Below are positions 50,978 through 63,200 of a stretch of DNA of 64,000 bases, in pieces (positions within the stretch are counted from its first letter, which is position 1; the number at the start of each line of letters is the position of its first letter). The stretch is from contig NC_090129.1 of NCBI RefSeq assembly GCF_040581485.1, positions 35,615,264-35,679,263 of the forward strand. The letters run 5' to 3'. A program made the translations under genes and the position numbers. Source of the DNA: Linepithema humile (taxonomy: Eukaryota; Arthropoda; Insecta; Hymenoptera; Formicidae). The notes beneath the pieces are model-generated. The model made no database searches. It was given only the letters and a program-made list of their open reading frames with translations, and had not been told where the DNA came from.

Positions 50978-51015
<38 letters not shown>

Positions 51016-51864
51016 CGGGGACTGCGGTATGCTCTGCTGCTGATTGTGCTGGTGATTGAGCGTCGCGTGGAAGCTCGTATTCTCCGGCACGCTGACGCTG
51101 AGCTCCTCGAGAGAAGTGTTGTAGAGGACGGTGTTCTCGTCGCCGGCTAGGTTGTGCCGCGGCACGAGAATGGCCGGCAAAACTGCAAAGTTTCGTGCGC
51201 CACGATATAGTCACGCGATCTAGTCTCGCTATGCTTACCGTCGTAACGGCCGATTAGAGGCCCTTTCTCGGGAAAGAGGGACGAAAATAGAAAAGGAGTG
51301 AACAAGAGGGAGAGAGAACGTAATTCGAGCAAACCGAATAATGTACCGACGATCGCCCTTTTTTTCCTTTATAGAGAGGGGTCGATATAGATGTTATCTT
51401 TGCTATAAATAAGTACTAAAATAAATTTCTCTCAACGTCTGTAAACAAATTCATCAGAGAATTTTACGTGCAAACGTGTGATAAAAATGGAATCGTTTTC
51501 TAACAATCCAATCACTTTTTTTCCCGCAGTGCTCGATTACGTTCGCTTTGCAATGATCGCTTGAAACGTTCACGTGTTAATTCACTTGGCACACATCACT
51601 CTCATTCACTCTTGGAGGTTCCAGCTCTAAAATGATAGTAAACACTTGTATGCACCTGGCGTCTGTATTCGTTGATAATGATAAGGATTCACGCAGACTT
51701 CGTCACGCTTCTGGGTGAAGGCGTATTCGCAGTGCTCGATCGCCCTCAGCTCGTGGTGCGACTGTAGGTCCGGCCAGCGCCAGAGTCGGCAATAGATGAC
51801 GTGCGGCAGACCCTTGCCGCGTACACCCTGGACACCGTTGTCGCCGACACCGCCCGGGCTAGGC
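48790..51864 (-). CDS. Smox: Smox (Smad2/3), TGF-beta/Activin signal transducer, 5' end outside window
   Basis: Five exons in order: 51656-51864, 50950-51182, 49908-50131, 49291-49604, 48790-49058. They give 415 residues plus a partial first codon. Exon 1 holds the end of MH1 (KGLPHVIYCRLWRWPDLQSH, VCVNPYHYQRIQTP). The linker has LVPRHN, a 13-Gln run, the PY motif PADTPPPGYISEDGD and SPSPVD. The last exons encode all of MH2 (WCSISYYELNTRVGETFHAS to GPLQWLDRVLTQMGSP), ending CSSMS, where the SSMS serines are the type-I receptor phosphorylation site. Sequence details (QPSITVDGFTDPSN, CNLKIFNNQEFAALL) place it with Smad2/3, not Smad1/5. On activation it enters the nucleus with the co-Smad. The stretch before KGLPHV (PSPGGVGDNGVQGVRG) is unlike other Smads. 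No start of MH1 was found up to 64000. Confidence 0.95.
50977..51015 (-). repeat. CAG/CAA repeat encoding 13 Gln in the Smox linker
   Basis: Thirteen consecutive glutamine codons (mixed CAG and CAA on the coding strand) follow QQQSIPQSP in the linker between MH1 and MH2. The mixed codons suggest moderate stability. Confidence 0.95.
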
Positions 51865-53423
51865 CTGGAAGAATACGAATTAAAACTGCGTTACTTGTAT
51901 CAACTTGCGAACAATCGATAAATTTTGAATTTTATAAAACTTTTCCATTAGATCAACGCAAGATTGTAACATGAAAAATCGGGGAGAAAAATCTTTCTTT
52001 GGAATAAATCCAAGTTTTCACATTTTTCCTTGCACGATGCAAAGATACAATAAGGGTTGCAGAGTCCACACGATATTGAAATAAAATTGTTTTAATAGAA
52101 ATTTTGAACAAGTAAAATATAAACTTATATATTTTAAGAATTATTTTAGGATAATTTTAAGATACATTATTTCAAGCAGTATTTTAGATGATTATTTCAG
52201 GGTAAAATAAATGACCGCAAAACGCGTATCCTATACATCTATTTATGGCTCTCTCGTTAATACAAAATCCATGATCTAATTTTGAGTTTTACTCGTCAGA
52301 GAATCATACATGTTCCATATGAACACGAGATGAGAATAAAGGCCAGATGTGCATATGTATATAAATTCGATCTGTTCGAATTTCATGAATGTATAATACA
52401 AGTTAAATAACGCGGAGGGAGAAACTCCGCGTGTTAAATCCGGCTCTGCTTGCACCACAAGTCGTGCCGTGCTGCATGCTACACCGGAAGTAGCGGGTGT
52501 CTGCGAAGAAAAAGAATCCGACTGGAATTTGCTGCGTAAAGCCTTTACGTCGGGTTAGGGCCCAGGAATTTCACAAGTGGCGCGAGATTACTGTGTTTCG
52601 CTCTTGCGCTGCTGCACTGTGTGCAAATAAAATCGCCGCTAACACGTAGCGACAGCTAATTATAGCAATCTTTTTTGCTTGTTAATATTTTATCCGGCAG
52701 TCGATTCTGCGTTACGGTACACCTTGGAATTGCACAATATAATCGATGCCGTTTTGTAATTCAAAAGAAGAAAGTGTACGTTCAGACAGAGAGCGCGCTT
52801 TTCCTCCAGACGATAAGAGTTCGATAAATTGAGTTGCAAAGATCAGAGGAAATATATCGTTGTTTATTTATAGTGAAAATATAAAATCTCTACTGATTGC
52901 AGCCTCTACATAAAACGATCATAAATGGAACAATATAGAGATTAAATCCAACATTTCAAACGATGTAGCGATTAAGATTCAATATTTACTCATAAAATGA
53001 CTGAAAAAAGGTAAATGTGATTACATTAATATATGCGTTACGTGTGGTAAAGAAAAAAATTATTAGCAAGATGTCCGAGACCTTTCAAACGTTACAAATG
53101 GTAATAAAGCTCGCTCGGTAGCGAAAACTGTATTTGCGAAGCGGATAATCGCGGTACTTTGCCACACCACCGTGAAATTAAACGGCATTTAATTGCAAAA
53201 TTCTCGCGCACACAGTTCGCCCGTTCTGTTCGTACGCGAAATCCTGCCGATTAAGGAGCAACAACAAAATAGCAGTTTCCCTCTGTGTGAGAAGAGAATA
53301 CCGCTGCCTCGTAATTATACGAGCACGATTACGGCTTCTACACGCGGCATTTGCAGATTTATTACGAGGCCAAGAAACAGAACACCGGCCACAAAAATCA
53401 TTATCATCATACAAGTTCGTGCG

Positions 53424-53449
<26 letters not shown>
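53424..53449. repeat. T26 homopolymer
   Basis: Twenty-six consecutive T residues. Nothing more can be said of it. Confidence 0.85.
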
Positions 53450-53455
<6 letters not shown>

Positions 53456-54228
53456 TATTAAAATAAAAACAAATGGAAATACACACAAAAACATTAAATA
53501 TTCCACGATATAACCAGATCATATTTTCGCATCAACATTTTCACATTTTCGATGAAAGCAAAAATGCGCAAGTGTTTTGCCAAACTTGACCAAACCTTTT
53601 GCTCTTTCAATATTCATCCCTTTGAGGCAAATAATCTCTCGCTCGCGTATATCATACAAAAAAAAAAAAGAAAAAACAGGTACAGAAAATAGAGATACAT
53701 TCCGACCCAAAGTTAGACGAAACACCCTATATACCCGACTCTCCTCAAGGCTGCTAGAGGTGGGAAAAAATCGTCTGAGATTATGCTTACGAAATTTATG
53801 ATAAGGCTCGACGCGTAACGTTTCCGTCGATGCATAATGCACGACGCACGTCACGGCAGCCTTGGACTCGTCTCGTTTCGTATACGACGCCTCTCGATCA
53901 TAATGTTCTCTGTCGCGTCTTTTTCCTCTCGCTCTCTCATTCTCTCCATTGCGCTCACAATTATCGCTTCTGAATGACATTGCACTTCGTTATATAATTT
54001 AGAAGCGCTCGCTCGAGATTTGTACGACTTCTTGGCCGATCGCTTCATGTCGATCTAATCGCGGAAAACTGAGTGAGATATTTCTGCGATCATTTTATTG
54101 TAGCTTGTGAAATAACATGTATAATCATTGTAGCCCGCGAAATAATATCATTGATCAAACATCAGCACAATCGAAGAATTCATTTTCGAATCGTTTTGAA
54201 TCTGTATTTAAAAAAATGTGTAGATAAT

Positions 54229-54265
<37 letters not shown>

Positions 54266-54525
54266 TCATAAACAATGTATTGTAACTTGTTATAAACCTT
54301 TTAAAGTCTTGTAATATACAATTTTTATTCTTTTTAAACATAGATATGCAATAGTTTGCAATTATAAATAGAGAAAACATATTGCGTATTTTCTACGACA
54401 GCCAGTCCGAGGACAAATAAAATTTTAAAGGTGGACTATATTTCATTCTTCAAGACACACTAAATAAAAAACAATTCATAAGGAATCGAGCGGCACCATA
54501 AACGCTATTAAGGGTTAACGCGATC

Positions 54526-54537
54526 TCATCATTAAAC
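54526..54537. repeat. Left target-site duplication
   Basis: TCATCATTAAAC directly abuts the left end of the 600-bp element and is repeated exactly at 55138-55149. Confidence 0.7.
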
Positions 54538-55137
54538 CTCTGTAAATTTGGCCCCCCATTTTTCAAAATTGAAAAAAATGATTAGAGTTCTGAATGCCCC
54601 CCGAGGAGTTCTACAGTTCTCAGACCATTTTAGAAAGAGTTCTGCCATTTAAAGTAAAGAAAACACCATTTGAAAAATCGGGGGGCTAACTTCACGACGC
54701 TTCCCATTATGTAAAAAATCCAAATTTTTTTATAGTTCTGAGTAGATTTCAAATAGTTCTATAGTTCTAGATAAGTTTCAAAAACAGTTCTGCTCGAAAT
54801 ACTACGTAAATTAAATTTGAAATTCTCGACTTAGAAAACGAAAAATAGCGAGAACTCATTCAATTTTGATTTTAGCGTTTCGTGCCTTTAAGATAATCGT
54901 TAGAACTCTTCGGGGGGCGTCCAGAACTCTCAACAAAACTGCCGGTTACCGAAAAAAAATTTTTTTTCCTGTAGGACAGAAATTTTTCAAATCCGAAACT
55001 TCAACCATCGAGAACTTTTTTATTTCGCCTCTGAGCGCTTGGAGTGTTAATAATTATCGTTAGAACTCTTCGGGGGGCGTCCAGAACTCTAATCATTTTT
55101 TTCAATTTTGTAAAATGGGGGGCCAACTTCACAGAGA
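54538..55137. mobile_element. 600-bp terminal-inverted-repeat element (non-autonomous DNA transposon)
   Basis: Left and right inverted repeats span about 76 bp each (54538-54613 and 55062-55137). They start CTCTGT(A/G)AA(A/G)TTGG-like and continue CCCCCCATTTT, CAAAATTGAAAAAAATGATT and AGAGTTCTG. Both ends abut the 12-bp direct repeat TCATCATTAAAC. A 33-bp subterminal block starting CGTTAGAACTCTTCGGGGGG occurs at 54898-54930 and 55058-55090. The left half has eight AGTTCT hexamers and the right half six AGAACT hexamers, so the two halves mirror each other. No transposase frame is present. I do not recognise the superfamily. Confidence 0.85.
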
Positions 55138-55149
55138 TCATCATTAAAC
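55138..55149. repeat. Right target-site duplication
   Basis: TCATCATTAAAC, an exact repeat of the sequence flanking the left end of the 600-bp element. Confidence 0.7.
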
Positions 55150-58100
55150 TGTCTATCCGATGTGATGATGTGTTATAGCGTGTTAGACATCGCGATTTCC
55201 TCGCTGCCGAATCTCGCTGCAACCGGTCGGTCTAGTCGCGATATGTAATCACCATTGATCGATACTACCCTACTGCTTTCAAACGCCGAGGTTGTGGCAA
55301 AATACGCAGAATTAATAGCCAACAAACACATTTTAAATTGCATTTATACATTCTCTATATATTTTTATATATTTCTGTAATTTTGACAAAAATGCCAAGA
55401 GTTGTCATCGTTTGTCGCAACTTTTCAATTTTTCACATCATAAATTAAACTCAAATAAAGCAAATAAAAATAATATTTAAAATTAATTGAAAAATATGAT
55501 TTCTTTATAGAGCAATTTGTCCCTTAAAAATTTACTTCTTAAAGTCTTTCATTTTCAATCGCTAATAGCTTAAGAAACACGAGTTCTCGACATGAAAAAA
55601 ATCGTTCAAAAACAAGTTCAAAATTGCCCTATGTTATTAAAAAATTAATATTAAATTATTATTTTCACATTAAATCCAATTTTATCTGCACGTTCTGAGA
55701 CAAGTAGGTATCTTTGCGTATAATTAATAGTTGGTGCAATCAGCTGTATGTGTACGTACATATCACACTCCGTTGGTAGTAAGTAAAATGAGCAACTTTA
55801 CAGTCGAGCATTTTTTAAATTCTCTTAATTGGAACAACGTTTTCATTAAAATAGTGAATACGCATAATATGACTTTCTTTCCATGTTATACTTTCATATG
55901 TAATATATTCTTTAAAACTATGTCATGAGGGTCGATTTCCTTTCATTATCTCAAAAATGCTAATTTCTGAGTTGTGTCACTTTTCTACCAACGAAGCGAT
56001 ATCAGTACTTGTACACTATTATTTTTAACAACGCACTGACTAATGCTATTTAAGAGAGAAGGAGAATCAGAAACGCAGTTCTACTGCCACGAGGATGTCG
56101 CGCGCCGGAAGAGTAACAGAGAACACAGCAGTCATATATAAAGAAGCTGAGAATATCTCGTCCACACCTGTCTCTCGATCATTACGTAAGAACATGCTCG
56201 CAGCCTCGCCGTCACTCGCTGTATTAGGTAATAATTCTACAGTGTGCCTGGATCGCGCTGTTACTCTAGGGATTGTGCTCCTGACGGCGTGTGCGAGATA
56301 CAATGCTCGAGACAATTGCGACAGATGATCGGTATTATTAATCGGCATTATTAGCCGTCGTGCTAATTGATTCCTAAGCGATTATCGAGCTTCTTCTTTT
56401 CACATCAATTTTTTCATTTAACCTTTCACGATTCTAATTAGATTCTAATTCGAATTTTTCTAATCCTTTTGAAATTTTTTAGACAACAACAAGAGTCGAT
56501 TGGTATTAATCTTATTCCGATAATATACTAAAGTAAGATCGAAATACTCAACACTCTCTTATTTGTCGAAATTAAATCGGACTGCAGAGAATTCATATAA
56601 TAATCAATTTATACGATTTTAGAAATTTTTGCAGACATTCCGGAAATAGAGTTTGTGCAATTGTAATTTCGCGTTCTGAATGGAACATTAAGAAGAAGAT
56701 TAAGAACGGCGTGAAAACGTTATTAATTCTATAGAGAGAACATTGCATTTCGTTTTGCCGTTATTACAGTGAAAATACTCGATAAGATCGATGAAGAAGA
56801 CAGACGTCGCATTGCCGCATAAAAAAGTGTAAAGATAAAAATCTCTCGCGATTCCGTCACGTGAGAATCTCCGCGTTAGTCATCGCCATCCCTTTCCATC
56901 ACGGCGAATCTCGTAAGAATATTCACGACGCTTCTTCAAGTGTGGCGTGTCGCAGCCCTGAACTTGGTGCACTCAAGTGCCTCTTGCGAACGACGAGAGG
57001 CTGAATAAGTCTAGTTGACCGCGTTATTCCGCGGCGATGAATAATCACCTATTTTGTTAATAGCATCTGTGCGATATCTACGATCTTCCTGCGGGACGAT
57101 GACGCCACAACGCCTTGATCTAAACAACACTCCTCGATGAAGTGAGAAATATCAAAGACCCTATAATTTGTATCGCGAAAACGGATTCAGACTCGGCGCG
57201 CGTTTAATATTAATAAACGCGACTACCTACAATTTATTCGTACATTATAAAATATGCATTCGTCACCGCAATTGCGCGCGATTCGCGTAATCAAATATTT
57301 AGCCGAATCTGAACTCGGCGGATTTCGACCTTCAAATCCTCTTGTTATTCCGCATAATTGGCTCGTAAATGTTCCATGCAAAAAAACTTGCATCCAACTT
57401 AAATTTGGATCTTTGGATCTTCGGAAAATGAAAATCGGAACGTATTTCGAGCGTCACGTGTCGCGAATGGTAACGATCATGTTCGCGCCACATGTATCAC
57501 ACCGACGAGAGATGACGAGCGATTTAAACGAATTTAATCGTCGACGATATTACGCGCCTGTGTACGCTCACGTTTTTCAAAGGGAAGAGAGAGAGAAGGA
57601 ACAAGACTGACACGTGAGCCGCACTCGGTTGCGCCAAGTTGGATTATGGTCGCGAAAAATCAGTCTTATGCTTATTTCTTATGCACAAAAAGTTAATAAT
57701 CGATTAATTGAACTTAACCTATGAATATTGGTGAATATGGTTTTTCATCGTTGCTCGTTATCGATATAATTCGCATCGTCATCGCCATCGTCATCGATAT
57801 TCGTCCGCGGTATCTAGCGCCGGGGCTTATCGATGTTGCCCCCGTTGCAACGTCGGGCCTATTAAAATGTCAGCGGGAATAACTCGAAAATGACGGTTTC
57901 GGGCACATTCGTTTAGCATAATCGCGATTCGGCCGTCGTGCGGCCGTCGACTAGGCACACGCTCGAGGCGGATTTGCAACTATGTAAACAGCGCTCGCCC
58001 GAGCACTCGCTCGTACTCGAGAAGAGTTAAGCGGGTAGTAACCTGCTACTTGACTACTAACCCCGGCTACCAGCTTCGTGTAAGCTGGCTATTACCGTTG

Positions 58101-60197
58101 CAGCTGCGGGGCGAAAGAGAGAGCACGAGAGGAGGGCGCGGGAAAGAAGCTTTTCTTCAGCTTCTGCCGCGTGACTGGCTGCCCTCACGTATAATTTTCC
58201 TCCGTATTTCTGCGTATCACCCTCACCGTTGCGATCGATAGATCACGCAGCGATCCTCTCAGGGGATACTGTGCGATAGTCGAGTGGAAAATTGAAATTT
58301 TGCGCGGTTGATCGCGAAATGTCCGTAATTCCGATTCACTTGCAGTCACTTACGCGTCTGAATCCTCAGTTTGCACGATGCTTTTTCGCTGGACGCGCCC
58401 CCGTTTAAAAGCAGACTGGAAAGCTCGTTGCAAATTGTTGGGATATTTCAACTGATAAACAACTAAAATTTCAAGAGTTTACTAATATCTTACTAATACA
58501 CGATACTTTTCTTCTTACTTTTCGCGCACCGTTGAAGGAGCCTGGCGCCTGACGCGCTCGATCACCGCGAGCGAAAATTCAAATTGTCAAAGCGCAAGAA
58601 AGCTTTCCTCGCGCGGTTCTTTTCAGGCCACGGTATCGCGAGGAGCGAAGCAATAGCATTACCACGTGATCGCACGAGAATCACAGTGATAAATTTCCAC
58701 GGCGAATGCAAAATACCCCGCTTATCCGTCGTCGCGAATCGATTTATGCGGTTGTGCCAACTGTAAACACCGAAATACTTTCATCCGACCGGTCTCGCTT
58801 ATCCGCGCCGCGCAGCGCGAGCACGGAAATTCGGTAAATCAATTATCGAGTCGCCCGAAAGGAAATATCGCCGCTTTTCGATTATCTCCGTCCCGCTTTC
58901 TGCAAAACTTGGCCCGACAACGAGAGGGAAGGTTCAGCAAAGCGTATCGGCGCGATGTAAAGGTCGCGCGAGCCGATGAGTTGAACGGGCGTTCAGAATA
59001 ATCAAGTTATTTTAAGTTATGAATTGGTTATTCTTACATTTATTTTTCAGCTATTTTTTCTCGTCGACACGATGAACGGTTCGGGAATTGATTTTCCCCA
59101 TTCTCCACTCCCTCGATCTGCATGCTTGTTTGGAAATGTTAAAATCCGCTACTAATACTTTAACCTCTCAAAAAAGAAAAAAAAAGAGGAATATAAACTT
59201 TGCGTGACGGCGGGAGTTTTTCTCCGTTCGAAAATTGCTATTCTCTCGCTCGTGTTTGTTGTTGAAAGCGTTTCGCGCGATGTATTCCCGTTGTCCTTGC
59301 ATGTACGCGAGAAACGGAACAGCATTAACTCTCCGCTCGAGGCTTCAAGGAGATATATAACTTATCATGCCGGTTACGTTACGTTAACTTGTCTTATCGA
59401 CCCAGCCTTTTTCTCTGAGACCTCTTTCTTCCTCCGGCTCTTATCAGCCTGTTGCTACCGGCTGCACGATAGTCCGAAAGTCAAACTATTCTCCTCTCTA
59501 TGCTCCGATCGGCAGAAATACACGCAACATCAAGAGCCGATCGTATGATGAAAAAACAGCCGGCAATTCAATCATAAAATCTATCTATCGTAATCTTTCG
59601 ATTATGTTGTATTGTTGTATTTATTTTTCCCCGACCTTTTAATAACAAATTCGAATATCTATTTATTTGTAAAATATTTTTATGTTTAATATTGGTTTTG
59701 TTATCAAATGGCGTGAAAAATGAAAATCAACACACATGAAACAGAATTACATTGAACACAGGCATCAAAGAAATAAAAATAACACACATGGATGCACAAG
59801 ATAAAAAAACATGCTTAAAAAGAATGGAAATGCCCTATAAAAAATTATATTAAATAGTATTAAAAATTACTATATTTTTCAAAAAAGGTTAAAGTTTACG
59901 CACGGCAGCTTTCTAGCGACATAAAGATACATGTTGCGTTTTGTATAAACAATTTTATGTGCTTTATATGTTTGGAGTCGACGTTCATTGTCGCGTCCCG
60001 GGATATCGATTCTTGCAATTTCCTCGGTTTTTTCTTGGACTTTCGATACGATACTAGCTGCTAGGTGTCGATTATTGATGAAATCAACCCATTCTATGCA
60101 CCAAACACTGTCTTAAATATTTAAAACGCACGTTCGGTAAACACGACCGAGAATAATATCAATAAAAACTTGTCAGTAAAAACGCATCTATATCAAG

Positions 60198-60200
<3 letters not shown>

Positions 60201-60262
<62 letters not shown>
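60201..60262. repeat. (GA)n microsatellite
   Basis: About 31 GA units in the putative Smox intron. Confidence 0.9.
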
Positions 60263-60266
<4 letters not shown>

Positions 60267-63200
60267 TCATAACAATAGGAACGAAATCAAAATAACATAC
60301 GAATTTTATGCACACAGTTTGAAAGTGCGAATTTTACACGTATCTTTGTTGAAGTGATCTCAGAATGTGCGAAGAATTGCGCACGGTCGTTTCTGTACGC
60401 AGTCGTTCGGAAGAAGGTGCCGTCTCGCACGAGGTGCTGTTGAAACGGCGGCGCACGTGTCAATAATATCGATATCGCGAGGGGGGAAACTAATGAAAAA
60501 GTTCTATCTTTGTATTTTCTTTCATCTGTTTTCCGTCCATCGGACGAAACTATTAACGCCGGTCTGTTATCGCTCGCGCGGCCGGAAAAAATCGTTTTCC
60601 GGAGTTAATAAAACCGCTCGTGTTGCTTTTCAATTCGCGGGAGTAAACCTGTCGTCGTGCGCGAATTTCATACGTGTCCCAAAAATATCGCGGATGCGGA
60701 AGGATACCGAAAAATTGAAACGCGAAACACGTCAGTCCTATCCGCTCCCGTCCGCCCGCCCGCGCGCACTGTTAACTCCATTTATCATTTTGACGTGTAA
60801 TTAAACGAAATACCGTCGACAATGCGGGATACAATTCGGCGAGTATTTACGGCGCGCCCGTTATCGATTCTGTGTCGATCAAAGGGATGCATTTCCACCG
60901 TCGGGATGCAATAGTCGCTTTTCATTCCGCCTGTGCTTTTTCCGCGCTTGCTCGCCGATATTACGCTTAATAAACGACTATGTGTGCCGCGGCAACCTTG
61001 AACATAAAACAACCAATACCGTTTCACGTGGCACGCGAGTAGAAGGGACGAATATTCAGACTTCAGATGTAAGGCATTCTCGGCCTTTTGCTTTCGAATG
61101 TACATTCAAAGGTATCGATTATTCTGTGCCCAAAATGTGTGCAGCAAGATTTATGAAACCGATCGATGATTCTCAAATTTCGAAATATTCTTTAGACAAG
61201 CTTTATTCTACAGATATATCTCATTTGTATATTTTTGCAATACAGTAACTATAAAAAAAATTCTTTTTCACACGCTTGTATCGCCTGCTCCCTCTTCTTT
61301 CTCTTAGTTTTACTTTCGAAAAAAAGAAACACACTTGTACATTCAAATAAATATAAATGTAATAAAGTCCACGCAATGACGTGATTTTCCTTTGTTTTTC
61401 CGCAAAATTTACTTTGGAATTCTATTTTTTGCCCCGCGACGGTGATTCGATTCGTTTGCGCGCGATTCCTTTCACTGAAATCGAACGAGCATAAGGTCAG
61501 CCGTGATAATCAGTCGCAGCGCAAACCAAGTGCGAAGTAACTTTTACCACGGATAATGCATTAACAATCGCTAATGCCATTACGTAGACACGGCGCATTT
61601 TACCGTTATTACCGGTACAGCAACAACGAGCTAACGCGCAACAGGATACGAAAGAGATCCTTATGTAATTTCTCTCTCCATCGCAAATCACACCCTTTTC
61701 TCTTTTACCGCCGTACCCGCGAGATCGGTGCCATTAATTTTCCCCGTGAATTATTCTCATCAATAGTCTTGCGTAAACATCAATTCAGCCGAATGTATCA
61801 GCAGCTAAGCGTAGCATACAGTTAGACTTTCAAGTTGAATTTTCTCAGCTAAACGATATTTAACTCATTTAAAGACGATATAAGCCAAAATTCCGTAGTA
61901 TCAAATTCAAAATTTCCTTAATTTTATTTTATCCGCACAATCAAGAAGAGACTAATATTGAAAATATTAAATATGTATTTCCACGATATTTGAATATTGA
62001 ATCTTTAAAGCACTGAAAATATCTATAGAGATCTATTAAAAAGAGATAGTCCGTTAAATAATTTTACGTTTGAAAAACGCAACGAATCGGAAAACAACAG
62101 CGCATCCATTTCTTTATTGTCCTCGTAAATCGCTTCTGCGTGTCGTGACGTAAAAGACTGAATTATATGACGCCGTAAGAGCGAATAAGAGCTACAAGAG
62201 TCGCGCAGATCTAAGAAGCAGAAGAGCTACTCGGGTGACAAACCGGATAAATCCGCCGTTGATCGAAACCCAGCTCGCTCCGAGATGCAAAGTGCCCGAG
62301 GAGGTGTCTCAATCTACTTCAAAGATTTCACTTTGCGATAGAAGAGAAAAGTCAAGCGTAGCTTCTATTTCGTTCGCCAGTCACCGGCTTCTCTTTTTGC
62401 GTCGAATAAAAGAAATTTAGCATTAAAATCCGAGAGCTGAAACAATTTCTCCTCTCTCGATTTGACAGGCTCAATCGTCCAATCGTGCGCGCGGACGACT
62501 GAGCCTTTTACAATTCAACGTTTTTCGCGAAACGTCGGAGATATTCCAAAATAACGCTATATTTCTTTTTACATTTCAGATCAGTTCAGATCGGCAGTTG
62601 AAGCTTTACGAGAAGAGAGCGAGAAATATGAACGAGAATGAATCAAATAAAAATTAGTGCATGTAATAAGTATTGGCGAAAATATTGTAAGACCATCTTG
62701 ATTTTCAAGTGTACAAACATTATGGTATTGAAATTTACGTGGATGAAATGTTAATGTATGATATGATGTTTGAATGGATATTACATCGACGATATTACAT
62801 AGACGAATTGTGAGTTATGTAAAATGGAAAAGAATCACGGAATGTTAAATTCAACGTGACCCACTTTTGCTCCCGCGGATTTAAACGAAATATTTTGCAG
62901 TTACAGTTGATTCAAGTGTAAAAAAAATTTATCGCGCTGTAAAATCCTTCATTTATCTTTCATACACGTTGCCGATATAGATCGGTATTCCTGATGCGCG
63001 CATTCGGCACCGGATGCAACCACCGGATATTCTCCGTTTTATTTGGATAATGTGAAAATCGTGTTCAATGTCACCGTGAGATAATTAGACAATTGTATTT
63101 AGTACGCTAAAGTAATGCGCGGTAAAAATATTCCAGAAGCGGAATTTTATCTCTAACGCTCTTCGAAAATAGATGAAAATAGAATAACGTAAAGAACAAC

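Noticed and set aside
53519..53980. 153-codon minus-strand open frame in the Smox intron
   Set aside because: Arg/Glu-rich start and Phe-rich middle with no recognisable domain; no supporting signals.
57254..57610. 118-codon plus-strand open frame
   Set aside because: No family resemblance, no promoter, splice or polyA context that I could support.
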